This document shows, one piece after another, positions 34,301 through 46,890 of a DNA stretch of 64,000 nucleotides. The DNA is taken from the NCBI GenBank assembly GCA_030685235.1, contig MU839205.1:1-64000 (forward strand), given 5' to 3'. Each line of letters opens with the position of its first letter. Position 1 is the first letter of the stretch. A program made the position numbers and the translations under genes. The notes under the pieces are model-generated. The model saw nothing but the letters and a program-made list of their open reading frames with translations, made no database searches and was not told the origin of the DNA. The stretch comes from Copromyces sp. CBS 386.78. Lineage: Eukaryota; Ascomycota; Sordariomycetes; Sordariales; Sordariaceae.

Positions 34301-36468
34301 ACTTCTAATAATCGTAATAAGTCTGCCCCTAATAACGGGGGCGCCGCCGCCCTTATTATAAATACTAAAACTAACTACTATAGACTATAAAAGGTAATTA
34401 GAAGAAGTAACAATAAAAAAATAAGTATTATACTATAATTATGAATTAGTAACGGCGGTAATTAAATTAAACCGACGGTACGAATTTACTATTACCAATT
34501 TTAACCCGAAGTTTAATAATAATACTATAAAACGGTATATAATTAATACGAAACGAAAAAAGAAGAAAGTCTAATAACCGGAAAACGACGACGAATAATA
34601 CTTATTATTTAAAGTGAAAAATTCCTTTTGTACTTAAGTAAGGACGGAAATTATAAACCTCTAGTCCTTCTTTTTCTAAAAGAAAATTCCGGATATTATA
34701 ACGCTAATTTATTTTTATAATACGGGTAAAGAAACTTTTACGTATATTATCCTAAATTATTTATAAATAGCCGACTATTAAATAACGGCAACCGATTAAC
34801 CGTAAACGAAAAAAGAATTCTAAATTTATTTAGATAATAAAACCCGAATTAAGAGAATCCTTTAATAAATATTATAATTTAATAAACTAAACGAATATTA
34901 TTTAATAATCGAATTAGAAGGAGAATAATATAATAAATTCGCGCGGTATTTATAAATACGTTCGATTATAATATTAAAATAAAAAAATATAAGAGAGACG
35001 GGAAGAAGAGGAATTAGATTGCGCTAATTATAATAATTACCTAACTACGAAGGCGGTACTAAAATAACTAATTAATATTCTTCGCGGGCGAAGAATTTAC
35101 AAAATATATTAAATATTAATTCCTAATTCCTAATAATTTTACAACACTATTAAACTTAATTTTCGTTAGCTAGAAGGGGACTAATAAAGCTATTAACTAT
35201 TATCGGGGAATTAATATTAATATTTCTTCTATTAAAATTAAAAACGGGAACGGTAAAACAATTAATTAAAAATATTTCGTAATATCCTTTATACTAATAA
35301 TCTTCGACCTTTATATTCCGGTAGCGAAGAAGGATATTAGGGTTATATAAGAAATCGTCCGCGGTTAAACGCTTACATATATCCTTAAAGAAATTAATAT
35401 AAGCGCTACAGAAATAACGAATTAAGGGACCGATATTATTCTAAGAACGGGATAAAATAATAACCGCAACCTAAACAGCATTATATTTATTATAATAATT
35501 TAACGGAATATTTAATATATATTTTATATTAATAATAGGATAAGTAGCGCTTTATTTACCGGCATTGCGAAGAATATTAAAAAAGAAAATAAAAAGAAAA
35601 CCGCAGGAGGAAATTTACTCTTAATATTAATATAATAAATATATTCCGCGAAGAGTATATAGAACGTAATTATATTAAAGGACGGGGTACTATAAATATA
35701 ATTAGTAAACTTTAAATTATAATAGAAGTAAAAAGTATAGTAAATAATATTAATTAATATAATTAGTAAGGAGAAAGGGAAGTAAGTATAAGAATAAAAA
35801 GGATTTACCGGCCGGGAAGAAGGTTAAAAGTGGGGTTGGAAATTAATACCCGGATAAAAGCTTAGAATTCGGGTATTAGAAAAGAGGGGGGTATAAAGGA
35901 GCGGGCGAATTTAGGGGATAAAAAGTCTATTATACGGACGAAATCGATATTGCGCTTAGTGGTACTATAATTAATATAAATTGCGAAGCTTAGGGGGTTG
36001 GATATATAGCCGGGAAGACGGTCGGGAATATAGTTAATAAAAAAGGACGCTATTTTAAAAGCTAGTTAAATAAAGAAAAAGGGAAAGTTCGAAAGATAGC
36101 GGCGGAGAAGAATTTTTATATAGAAGGAAAGGAGGGGCCTTTACGCTTATACAAACCTTAGTAGAATTGTAGGAGTTTGGAAAATAATAATGAGGCGGGA
36201 GTAAAAATAAATAATAAGGAAGGGACGATTATTATAAGTAGTTTAGGAGGAAGGAACGGCGTACGAGAGTAGTATTTCGATTGTTCTAATATTAAATTAA
36301 AAATAATAAAAAGGAAGTAATTTATTTACTAAAGCGGTAGGTAAGTACCGCTATAAATAGAATTAAAATAGAGTAGGCGCGATTTATTCGCAACCGAAAG
36401 GAATTAGCGGTTTTTATCCGACGGCGCTTATCGCCGTATAGTTTCCTCTAGAGAACTAGGAGAAGTAC
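34301..36468 (+). other. LINE-3 distal region of unknown function, and 3' UTR
   Basis: This 2.2-kb stretch follows the reverse transcriptase and is shared with LINE-1 up to about 35300. Its plus-frame translation is contiguous with ORF2 in the first 200 bases, then becomes hard to read; a stretch near 35280-35480 looks protein-like but matches no family I know. RNase H would be expected here in Tad1-like elements, but I could not confirm its Asp residues. From about 35800 it is purine-rich. The last 110 bases (GGCGCTTATCGCCG and neighbours) align with the 3' UTR of LINE-4. It stops at AGTAC, where Gyp-D enters. Confidence 0.5.
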
Positions 36469-36704
36469 TATCACAGGGTTAGCCTATATTGTATATACTG
36501 GTAATAGTAGCTCTCTGAGACTATATGTCACCATCTCGGTTGATTGGCTACGGCCTCCCGCCATAGACCTACTAAGGGTTCATAGCTCGAATCCTATAAA
36601 AGCCTATCTCCCGAGTACACCTCTATACTTCTCTTCCTTTCCTCTCCTCGTACAATTACGCATATCTATATTTATACTCAACCTTTCGCCCTCTACCCGT
36701 AATA
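36469..36704 (+). repeat. Gyp-D 5' LTR
   Basis: It starts TATCACAGGG and ends ACCCGTAATA. A TATA box (CCTATAAAAG) lies at about 36594, followed by a pyrimidine-rich stretch and then GTACAATTACG at 36650-36660, a plausible transcript start. RIP is light. Confidence 0.93.
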
Positions 36705-36716
36705 GTTAATTGCACC
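36705..36716 (+). promoter_or_regulatory. Gyp-D putative self-priming site
   Basis: GTTAATTGCACC directly follows the LTR. Its reverse complement GGTGCAATTAAC matches GTACAATTA in the LTR at 8 of 9 bases, the odd base being an A/G difference explainable by RIP. There is no TGG start as for tRNA priming. Confidence 0.5.
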
Positions 36717-37049
36717 TTTTAACTATTATATTTACAGCGCAAACCTATTTATTACGATTATTTTCGATCGCGCGCGTGCAGGGATCGCCTCGTTACGAAT
36801 CGTTAAGCCTAGCACCCCTTTAAGCTTCGACAATTATAATTATAATAATCGCCTAATTAAAATTCCAAACCTCCCTTTATTAATACGTAAGGGAAGGTAC
36901 TCTTTATTTAGTAGATAAGAGATCGCTTGTCTTTAACTACTTCAAACGGTCCTAATAGCGGACCTTTACCTCAAATAGTCCTAGTCGCGGACTTTCACCT
37001 CTCTTTATTTCGAACGGTCACCTCTCTTTTATCTTATATCTTATAATAA

Positions 37050-40000
37050 TAACGATCCCGCCCTCTTCTCCCCTAACGGTAATACCGGTAGCGGTAATCT
37101 TCCTAACCTTTCTACTCCTACTACTAATAACGGCAACCCATTTAACTTAGAATCGTTACGTTCTATTATTAATACCTTTAATAGCGAGCTTAATATTATA
37201 ATTTATTACGCCGTACTTTTCGACCTTTTCTAACCCGCTATTACAATTCTCGCTAATCTTTTCGAAAGCTTCGACCAATTAGAAGGTCTCCTAGTCCCGC
37301 GCGAATATTTCGAAGTAGTTTTTCTTTTCTCTTAGGCCCCCGCTTTCTATTCTATTGTCGTACTTTTTAATCGCCTTTATTATATTAACCTCGAATACTA
37401 TAACGATTTTAAAAGTAATTTCTAATATTCTAAGGAGGAATTTAAAATTGCCCGCTAAATAGCCGACGACGCCCAATCTAATTTCGATTAAAAGAATTTC
37501 AATTATATTAATTTCAAATCCGCTTATAATACTTTATTCGCGGAATATAATACCTTCAAAGTATAGGCTTCCTCTTCTTCCCCCGTTAATAATATAATTA
37601 TAAAAATAATTATATCCTCTTCTCTTCGCCAAACGGTAGAAAATCCGCCTATTTTCACAAATAAGGAAATTAGCAGTCCCGCTCGCAAATATAAAATCTT
37701 TAAGGCCTAGCATTTTTATATTTAATCTTAATAGAAATACAATACCGCTCTTTACTCTTCTAAAAATATTAGAATTATCTATACCGCTATACTTTTAGGA
37801 CTTAAAATTTTATCTGGCATTTAGGATAATTTGGACGTAATTTAATTAGACCCCGATAAAGCGAATTAGTATTAGAAGATAAGCGTTGAATTTATAGAAT
37901 ATTTAATTTTTCGTTTTTAGAATATAAATTTCAAAATAAATGCTAGCCGCCGTTTATAAGAATTATATATAAAGAATATATTTTTCGTAGATTTCGAATT
38001 TAAACTAACTAATTTAATAAATTTCTATAGTTTTAATAATTCGATAAAGGTCTATTATCTCCGGAATAAAATTAATAAACGTTTCTATAACGCTTTCACT
38101 TACCGCGACCTTCCTTCCGATAACAATTTTAAACGTTAATTCGAAATTTATTATAATATCGCTAATAACTTTAAAGACGTAAATTATTATTAGAAAATAA
38201 TAAACTATTTCTTTAATTCCAATAGTAGTATTAATAATAATAATAATAGCGGAGGTCGCTTTAACGTTAAATTTTCTACTAATAACGTCCTTATTAACTA
38301 GGGAAGTAATAAAATAGATTTAGACGCCGTTAATTTCGTAATTTTTATTTATAAGGATATTTTCGACTAGCGTTCTTATAATAGCTTCTACCGTCGTTAT
38401 GGTAAGCCCGGCTATATTGCCTGCAATTATACTACTTTAATTAATTATAGTTCCTAGAGCCCTTAGTACTCCGCTAGCAAGAAATCGAAGAATAAAGGTC
38501 GTAGTAAAGGTCGTAATTAAAAGTAAGTCCGTACCGCCGATATTATTCTAATTGCCCCGGCTATTCTAACCGCCCCCGCCGAGCCCGCTACTAATAGAAA
38601 ATATTATAACGATTAAGAAAACGCTTAACTTCTATATATAATCGTATACAAAAGCTTAGTTAGGTTATATTTAAAAGACGAATTTTAAACTCTACGGAAT
38701 TAAAGGGTTTAGAAGAAATTAAAGTTTAATTATTAAATAATTCTACTTCCCTAAATTCAATATTTTTATCTTCTTATATTATAACCCGTTCGTATAAAAA
38801 CTATTATATTACCTTTATTAATAGTAATTATTCCGCTTTTACGTTTATTAATCGCTCCTTTATTATTAAAAATAACTTTCCCCGTTTCCGATTATTAAAA
38901 GCGAAGAAATTCGTTCTTACTAACAGAATAATTAAAAGTATTATTTCTAAAGGAATAATAACTAAATTCCGGATCGGCTATTATAAAAAAACTATTACCT
39001 TCCTAATTTATAATATTTCTAAAAAGCACCCAATTATTTTAGGCTTCCTATAAATACAATACTATTAGCTAAAAATTAATTATAAATAATATAGTATATA
39101 CTTTAATTATACTACTTACCGAGGCTGCTACTTATTAACGGATTTCCCTAAATATTAAACGGTAATACTTAAAACCCTTACCAACCGGGTTTTAATAGCC
39201 TCCGTCCGCTAAATACCTATTTCGCCAATTAAAAAGGAAAAAACCGAATTTCCCTCTCCAATTATTAAAAAAGAAGAGACCGAATTTCGCCCTCTAATTA
39301 TTAAAAAAGAAAAGATTAAGAAAATTACAATAGAGCCCGTTCTAGAACCCTTATCCACTCCCGAACTCCCTCCTACCACTATACCTAAGATCGATCCTAA
39401 AACCGGCTACCGTACGGTCCCCGCTCCTATTAAAGCGCTAATAGCCCGGAGGGCTAAATTTAAAGTCGCTATTACCGGTACCGCCGTTCTCCTTATTAAA
39501 ACTAAGAACCCCGCGCTTTACGAGCTTTATATACATATAAGTAGCTGCCGCGTTTTAATTAGCGCGAATCGCCCCTAGTACCGCCGTCTTCGTAAGCCCG
39601 ATTATAAATTTAACTCTAGTAATATTAAGGTATTTAATGTAGCCGCGTTCAACTTTATTTACGAGAAGGAATAGTTGTAGCCGTACGTTACGAACTACAC
39701 CGAAATCAAAAGGCTAGCGGCTATAGCGGATCTTTAGGATTTAAATTTAACCGAAGAAATAGTTAATAATATTATAGAAGGCAATAAAAGGAAATATAAA
39801 GAAAATTTACCCCCCGCGCTCTATAATTTTATTAACAAAATAATTAGTATTTATACTTTAAAAGATATTCGCGAAGCTATAATCCTAGCTAAAGCGGTTA
39901 ACTTTACCGGAAACTTCGAAACCGACGCGCCTATATACAAGGAGATTATCCAATAAATATACTTAACTAAAGTCGACGAAGAAGATATAAAGAAGTTTTT

Positions 40001-43000
40001 CAATAAAGTAAACCGGCCGCTAAAAATTAAGGAGGAAATTATCGAAATTTTAAACCGTTCTAAGGGACGGAGGTATATTAGCGAGATTACCGCTTTCTTA
40101 CCCTCGCTAGCGGAGGAAATCCCTCCCTATCGTTCGTACGATTATAAAATCGAATTATAGTTAGGAGAGCAACCTCCTAATATACGGCCTCGACGTATAT
40201 TACCTATAGAAATAATCGTTATTAAAAAATAGATTAATAATAATTTGAGGAAGAAGTTTATCTGGCCGTTATAATCTACGGCCGCTTCCCCCCTCTTATT
40301 AGTTAAAAAACCCGGAAGCGGAGTCCGTATTTATATAGACTATTATAGTATTAATAATATTACATTAAAAATATATTACCCGTTACCGCTAATTAAAAAG
40401 ACCCTTAATATAATTTGTAAAGTAAAGATTTTTACAAAGCTCAATATTATTATTATATTTAATAAAATCCGTATTAAAGAGGGGTATAAATAGTTTACCG
40501 CCTTTATTACCTACTTCGGCCTCTACAAATTTATTATATATCCTTTCAGTTTATAGGGCGCGCCGGGAACCTTTTAAAATTATATTAATAACGTTTTATA
40601 TAATATTCTCAACGTTTACGCTACTATTTATTTTAATAATATTTTAATTTATTCCGATAACGAAGAAAAATATAAAGAATACGTTAGGGAAGTCTTATAA
40701 AAGATAACTAAAGCAAGACTTTAAATCGATATCGATAAGTACGAGTTCTATATATAGCGAACTAAGTATTTAAATTTTATTATTACCCTAGGTAGTTTCG
40801 AAATAGACTTAGAAAAGGTTTCTATAGTTATAATATAGGAAGTTCTAGATTCTAAGAGGTCGCTTTAGCGCTTTTTAAGCTTCGCCAACTTCTACCGTCG
40901 TTTTATTAAATATTTTTCTATTATCGCTAGCCCGTTATACAAATTAATTAAGAAAACGGCAGTATAAGAATAGGAAGAATAATATTAAAGATCCTTCGAA
41001 GTATTGAAGAAAGCTTTTATAAGCGGACCCGTACTTCGGATTTACAATTAGTTAAAATAGACCGTCGTAAAAACGGATATTTTTAATTAAATATATAGAA
41101 GTACGTTATTATAATATAATAATAATAATATCCTTCGCCCTATCGCTTATTTTAATTAGCAGTAATTTTTAGCCGAATATAATTATAATATTTACAATAA
41201 GGAGTTATTCGCTATTATTAAAGCCCTAGAAGAGTAGCGCCCCGAATTCAAAAGGGTATAATAATTATTCGAGGTCCTTACGGACTATAAGACTTTAAAG
41301 ACCTTTACGACTAATAAATAGCTAACTCCCCGCTATATACAGTAGTCCCATTTCCTTTCCCGGTTTAACTTTATAATTAAGTACCGACTAAACTCGTTAT
41401 AAGTACGACTTAACGCCTTAAATAGGAAGCCGAAGGACTTACCTAAGGACAAAACCAACGAACGGCTACTAACTAGAAATAAGGTTTTATTCGATTATAA
41501 TATTTGTATAAACGGAACTTTTATTTTAAAGAACGGAGAAGAGGTTATTAACGTCGGAACTAAATATATTTACAACTTAAAAATAATAAATAATAAATCT
41601 ATTAATAACTTAATTATAGAGAATTACGAAAAATTAGTATTTTTATAAAATTTGTTCGCTTACTTATCGGACCCTAATCGCCGTACGTAATTTAAGGAAG
41701 TAAAGGATTATTTAAAAAAAATATTTTTTATTAAATATAGGGCAATATAAGGACGAATATACTTTCGAAGTACTATTATTATCAACCCTAATAATACTAA
41801 ACTTTAGCTCTAATTCCTCCGCCGTATATATAATTCGCCGTTTATTAATTACCTAAGTCGTAAAAAAACCTACTCGTTATTCTTTCAATCTTTCTTTTAA
41901 CTAGGGATATTTAATACCGTTAAGGCCTACTATAAAGCTTACCTATTATATATTAAATTTAAACTGTTATAATATTCCCTTTATAGATTCCTAAAACTGC
42001 TAGCAATACTTTTTACCCTATAGAAGAATATTTCCATAAATTACGTTACCCCTTTAATACCTTACGTACGTCGGGAATAGGAATTTAAATACATAGCCGT
42101 CGTTGTTAATTGCCTAACGAAAATACGATATTTCATTCCTATAGTTAATTTTATAATCGAAGAACTAGTAAACCGGTTTATCGAAAGGATTTATAGCATT
42201 TACAACTTACCGGATTTTATTATATTAAATTATAGCTCCTAATTCGTTTTACAATTTTAGAAAATTCTATCCTCCTATTTGGAAATAATTCTCAAACCCT
42301 CTTCCGCGTTCTACCTAATTACTAACGGCCAAACGGAACGTATTAATATAGAGATAGAAAAATATCTTCGTCTCTATATTAATTAGGCGTAGGACAATTA
42401 AGTAAACTAATTCCCAATTACGGAATTTACTAGTAATAACCTAGTTTTTAAAATAATAGGAGTATTTCTTTTTTTTATTAACTATAATTTTTACCTTCAG
42501 ATAAATATTAAATTCATAAAGTTATATCCGCTAAACCTATTAATTTAATAATAAATTGAATATTTTAAAGCTAATAAGGTAGCCAACCGTTTTAAAAAAG
42601 TACTAAAGTATATTATAAATTAGGTAAAGCAAATTCAATAATAATACAAAGCCAACGCTAATATTCGACGAACGGATACCCCGAAGTATAGAACGGGAGA
42701 TAAAGTCTTATTTAATACGGAAAACTTCAATACTAGCCGCCCGTACGTAAAATTTACCCCCTTTTATAAAAGCCCGTTCAAAATTATTAAAGCAAATAAT
42801 TATAGAATTATATTTAAATTCCCCGTCAATATAAAATATAATCCGACTTTCTATATTAATAAAATTAAACTATAAGCCGAAGTAAATATTCCGGGACAAT
42901 TAGAAATATAAAAGGATATTCGTACAAATTAAAATCGTAATATAAAAAAGATTAATAACGAAAAGGATTCGGTAGAATAGGATTTCATTAAAATTAATAG

Positions 43001-43100
43001 TTGCCGTAAAGTAACCAACGGTCGTTAAAAATATTTTATCGTTTAAGTACTACTTTATTAGCCTTTATAATAACCGCGTACTAATATAACTATATCCCCT
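37050..43100 (+). pseudogene. Gyp-D gag-pol polyprotein, RIP-inactivated
   Basis: Gag runs about 37060-38560 and includes a zinc knuckle at 38386-38430, which reads FYRRYGKPGYIACNY, all four ligands being Tyr. Protease-like sequence lies at about 38790-39120, its Asp-Ser-Gly turned to Asn-Ser-Asn. A long Pro/Glu-rich linker covers about 39180-39450. Reverse transcriptase covers about 40080-40900, with YFNN at 40629-40640 for YFDD. RNase H is about 40990-41350. Integrase is about 41830-42480, with a readable block before INIEIEKYLRLYINQA at about 42345, and a GPF/chromo-like C-terminus follows to about 42900. I found no clear frameshift; stops replace Gln. The 61-codon minus frame at 37291-37476 is a shadow. 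Confidence 0.87.
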
Positions 43101-43371
43101 AATACAATACAACAATTTTACGAAATATACCCGGAGGTTCTAATACCCCTAAATTAACTAATAGTAAAACGGAAGCGGAGGAGGACTCTAAAGGCGGAAG
43201 AAATATTAAAGCCGGCTATAGAAGCGGAGGTTCTACGAATAAAGTACGAAAGGAAGCCGCCGCAATTAGCGGCTATAAAAGTTTTTTACAATTAGATTAA
43301 ACGTTTAATAAGGTTATTTATTATTTTATATAATTTTAATTAACTATATAGCTTCTTTTAAGCAGGGGTAG

Positions 43372-43607
43372 TATCACAAGGTTAGCCTATATTACATATA
43401 CTAGTAACAATAGCTCTCTAAGACTACATATTACTATTTCGGTTAATTGGCTGCGGCCTCCCGCCATAGACCCACTAGGGGTTTATAGCTCGAGTCCTAT
43501 AAAAGCCCATCTCCCGAATACACCTCTACACTTCTCTTCCTTTCCTCTCCTCGTACAATTACGCATATCTACATTTATACTCAACCTCTCGCCCTCTACC
43601 CGTGATA
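43372..43607 (+). repeat. Gyp-D 3' LTR
   Basis: It starts TATCACAAGG and ends ACCCGTGATA, with the same 236-bp length as the 5' copy and only scattered C/T and A/G differences. AGTAC follows. Confidence 0.93.
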
Positions 43608-43682
43608 AGTACCCTATGCTAATAAGGCGCTATAGATAAGTAGCATAGGGAATAAGACTATTATTATTATATATATTTAGGG

Positions 43683-44476
43683 GTGAATTTCTTTGTAATG
43701 TTAAATATCTTTAAGTTCTTATAGTTTATAATAATTTCGAAAGGTTAGGCTACGCTTTCTAATTCGGGTTTCTATTTCTTTAGTACTTTATTAACAGTTA
43801 ATAATTCTTTATTATAAATATTATAATTATATTTAATTATAGAATGCTTAGCCGAAAAGTAGGCGATTAGGTATAGTTTATTATCGTATAATTGATACCG
43901 CTCGTTGACTAGTTAAAAGCGTCGATTTTAATAACGGTTAGTTTTTCCTAATTGTAGATTTTTAAAATTAGTACGGTTGTGAATACTGTTTTTAGGGCTT
44001 TAAAGGCGTTATTATATTCTTTATCCTACTTCTAATCTATCGTTTTCTTTATTAATTTGTATAGTAATTTACTTATACGTAAAAAATTAGCAATAAACTT
44101 CCTATAGAAGTTAATAAAATTTAAGAAACGCTATAATTATTTTTTTATTATAGGCGCCTCCTATTTAATAATAGGCTTTACTTTTTTTAGATCTATTTTA
44201 ATACCCTTAGGGGTAATAATGAAACTTAAATATTTAGTCCATTAAATATAAAATTCGTATTTATTAATATTAATTTGCAAGTTTACGTTAATTAAATATT
44301 ATAGAACTTCCTTAATATATTTAACATATTTTTCGTATATTTCTAAGAAGATTAGGACGTCGTTAAAGTATATTATTATATAAATATCTAGGATATCGTG
44401 TAAAATATAATTAATAAAGTTCTAGAACGAGGCTAGAGCCTCCAATAAGCCGAATAGATAAATTAGTAATTCGTAA
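43683..44476 (-). pseudogene. Gyp-C reverse transcriptase and RNase H fragment
   Basis: On the minus strand from 44476 the translation gives LLIYLFGLLEALASFQNFIN, the usual block before the catalytic box, which follows as YFNDVLIFL (complement of 44359-44370). One Asp of YFDD is now Asn. RNase H-like sequence reads KELLTV and neighbours at about 43790-43830. The N-terminal half of the RT is missing because Gyp-E entered at 44476. This piece rejoins 28190-29737 once LINE-3 is removed. Confidence 0.85.
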
Positions 44477-44728
44477 TATCACAGAGTTAGACCTGTGATG
44501 TGCTGTACTGCACTGACCGCACATGTACTATACCGACTAGAGCCCAGAGCTCTAATCGTACACATCAGCCATATCACCATTACGTGCAGCCTCACGTGCG
44601 CGCGCACGGACTGGCCACTAAGCTCTCGCCTATATAGCCAGTCCTCTATATACACTTTCCTTTCCCTCTCCTCATATAATAACGTATATCTTTCCCTACT
44701 TATAATAGTACCCTCTCGCCCCGTAATA
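44477..44728 (+). repeat. Gyp-E 5' LTR (little mutated)
   Basis: It starts TATCACAGAG and ends CCCCGTAATA (252 bp). Much of it is GC-normal, for example CACGTGCGCGCGCACGGACT at about 44592. Its middle (GCGCGCACGGACTGGCC ... TATATAGCCAGTCCTC) is also present in the Gyp-F LTR, so the two families share a promoter core. The 82-codon frame at 44495-44743 lies within the LTR and is not a gene. Upstream flank CGTAA is the expected TSD, but its partner is outside the window. Confidence 0.88.
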
Positions 44729-44739
44729 ATTTATTATAT
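44729..44739 (+). promoter_or_regulatory. Gyp-E putative self-priming site
   Basis: ATTTATTATAT follows the 5' LTR. Its reverse complement ATATAATAAAT shares ATATAATAA with the LTR at 44674-44682 (ATATAATAACG), nine of nine bases. In the related Gyp-F LTR the same place reads GTACAATAACG. Confidence 0.5.
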
Positions 44740-44829
44740 TTAACTATTATACTACGTGCGCTTACTTTATAATAAGAAGAAGATTGTTCGTATTATTTTA
44801 ATCGCGGTAATTAATTAAATAAGATTCGA

Positions 44830-46885
44830 CCCTACGTAATCCCGACTTCGAATCGCAATCCTAGCCGTTAAACTAAGTAACTACCAAAACGAATATTACC
44901 AAAATCGTTCGCACTTTTTTTTCCCTTATACCTACCAAAATATTTAATTTAACGATTAATATCTATTAATTCTATCGCCCCGCATTCTCTACCTATAATA
45001 GACAATTTTCTTATTATTACTATAGTTAGCGTACTTGCGGCCTCGGATCCCAACTATCGAAAATAGTTCTCTACCCTTATATAAATTTTCGAAGCCCTTA
45101 ACCATCGTGTGATTAAAGTCTTAATCTTTATTACTAACGCCTTTACTCTTACTTAGCTTCCCGTCTTTTAAGTAGTTTTTACTATATTCTACTACTTTCT
45201 TTAAAACAATATAATTGCGGCTAAAGCCTAGGCCTACGAAGTAAAAAAGGACTTTAAATAATTTTAATACGATATTATTCGCCTTAATAATAATATAGCT
45301 ATACTTTAAATACGAATTCGCCTTTACGAGCAAGAATATAAGGAGGCTATCGCCATTCTCCAAATTAAATACGAAGGTTAGATTAAGGCTAATTACGTAT
45401 AAATCAATACTCTTAACGACGAAATTGCTGCTATTAGGAAGGAACTTAGCAATTTCTGCACCTTGTTTAAATAGGCCTACGAAAAGTAGAGTAATAAATA
45501 CTAAAAGGTTATTAATGATCTTCATTAGCGTTTTATCGCTATAGGCATTCTAGCTCCGCCTATAATTCCATTTATTATTTTAATTCCGCTACCGCCTTGC
45601 GTTCTAACTACCCTGCTCTTCGACGAGTCCCCCGAAATAAATGACAATATAATGAATAGTAATAATTATAGGTCGGTATTGCGAATTACTATTTCTCCCG
45701 CCTTTAATAGTAAGGGTACGTCGATTAAAAGGGCCGTTAAATATTGCGCCTAGCACCTTCGTATTAAATTAATTTAAATCAATAAATTTTAAATTTTCGT
45801 TAACGAACGTACTAAATTCTCCCTTATTGTATATTCTATTAAGGGGCCCCCCTTCGAAGCTATTAAAACCGAGTTTAATAAAGCCGTTATTAGTAAGCTA
45901 ACTAAATAGAATATAGCTTTCGATTTAATTGTAGAATTTAATAAGAAGTACGATAATATTAATATCGTTATTAAATTTCGCCGCTCCCTAGAAGAGTTAA
46001 AGATAATTAAAACTATAAAGTAGCAGGACTTTAAAGAAGCTTTCACCCGCTTAAATAATAAATATAGTTTCGATAATAGTATAAAAGTTTATTACTTACG
46101 CTAAAAGATTACGGACCGTATTTGTACCGCCTTTATATATTAACGTCCCCAACCCGTTAATAATAATTATATAAAATAATTAGAAGCCGCCTACGATTTG
46201 GCTAAATAATAGAAGGATAATAATTAGCGCTAGAAGAACGCTAACCCCTTCTATAAGCCCGCAATTATTAGTACCGCTTTAACCTCGGAACTAATTATAA
46301 ACTAGGGCGGCACCGCTATAAATTTTAATATTATAATAGCGTTAAACGTCTAAATCTCCTATATTATCAATAATAGTATTTTCGAATATCGTATAAAAAC
46401 GGGCGTTTATACTCATTATAATAAAAAGGGTTACTATTCCGCTAATTACCGTAACCGTATTAATTTTAATAAGGAGGTTAAAATTCGTAATAAGAATAAG
46501 AATAAAAACGGTAGTAATAATACTAATACTACGGGCGGCAATAGTAATACTAATAATAACGGCCAATAGTAATAATGCGGTAATAACGGCTAATAGTAAT
46601 AACGTAATAATAACGGCTAGTAGTAGTAGCCGGCCTAAGGTTAGTACGGATACGGCTAGTAACGCTCTAATTACGGCGGCTACTAGGTTAATACTATTAA
46701 TGGCGTGCCGATAGGCGCCCTAATAAATATTCCAGCTCCCGGTCCTAGCGGATACTATTATTCGATCCCTATTTACTAACTTAATTTCGTTAGTCCTATT
46801 ATAAATGACGAAAACGGCTTAATCTAAGGCTAGGGAAATGTGTAACCTCCTAGTTAAATTGCACTTAGAGGTACCCGTCTATAGG
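44830..46885 (+). pseudogene. Gyp-E gag, RIP-inactivated
   Basis: The plus-strand frame shows a Gag-like protein with a zinc knuckle at about 46410-46460 reading GVYTHYNKKGYYSANYRN, that is CX2CX4HX4C with Cys and His replaced by Tyr. It is followed by an Asn/Gly-rich tail encoded by AATAAT-type repeats (46490-46640). Long minus-strand frames at 45121-45525, 45789-46046 and 46342-46566 are shadows of this gene: they have no domain and reflect loss of stop codons on the other strand. Copia-1 interrupts at ATAAG (46886-46890). Confidence 0.78.
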
Positions 46886-46890
46886 ATAAG

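Larger units (their letters stand above)
36469..43607 (+). mobile_element. Gyp-D: Ty3/gypsy LTR retrotransposon nested in LINE-3
   Basis: LTRs of 236 bp lie at 36469-36704 and 43372-43607 and are flanked by AGTAC at 36464-36468 and 43608-43612. Total length is 7139 bp with no nested insertion seen. The purine tract AGCAGGGGTAG abuts the 3' LTR. Coding order is gag, protease, RT, RNase H, integrase, chromodomain. Both LTRs start TATCAC; the 3' one ends GTGATA. Pol is closely related to Gyp-A. It interrupts the LINE-3 3' UTR. Confidence 0.95.
29753..43667 (+). mobile_element. LINE-3: full-length Tad1-like LINE, split by Gyp-D
   Basis: It begins AAACGACGCC at 29753 and ends at a (TTA)n-like tail, GAATAAGACTATTATTATTA, at about 43667. 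TATATATATTTAGGG stands on both sides (29738-29752 and 43668-43682), a 15-bp duplication as made by LINE target-primed insertion. Without Gyp-D it is about 6.8 kb. The order is ORF1, then ORF2 with reverse transcriptase, then a 2-kb 3' part. The last 100 bases align with the tail of LINE-4. RIP has destroyed both ORFs. It is inserted in Gyp-C. Confidence 0.88.
26847..44476 (-). mobile_element. Gyp-C: minus-strand Ty3/gypsy element, split by LINE-3 and cut by Gyp-E
   Basis: Its 3' LTR is at 26847-27080, preceded on the minus strand by the purine tract complementary to CTACCTCCTTCC. The 3' half (integrase) lies at 27081-29752 and resumes at 43683-44476 (RNase H and reverse transcriptase). The two halves join across LINE-3 through the 15-bp duplication TATATATATTTAGGG. 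At 44476 Gyp-E interrupts it, so the rest, including the 5' LTR, is beyond the window. RIP damage is heavy in coding parts and light in the LTR. Confidence 0.88.

Noticed and set aside
45121..46566. Three long minus-strand frames (134, 85 and 74 codons)
   Set aside because: They lie opposite the Gyp-E gag, which reads on the plus strand with a zinc knuckle. They have no domain, are hydrophobic in the way AT-rich antisense frames are, and have no start context.
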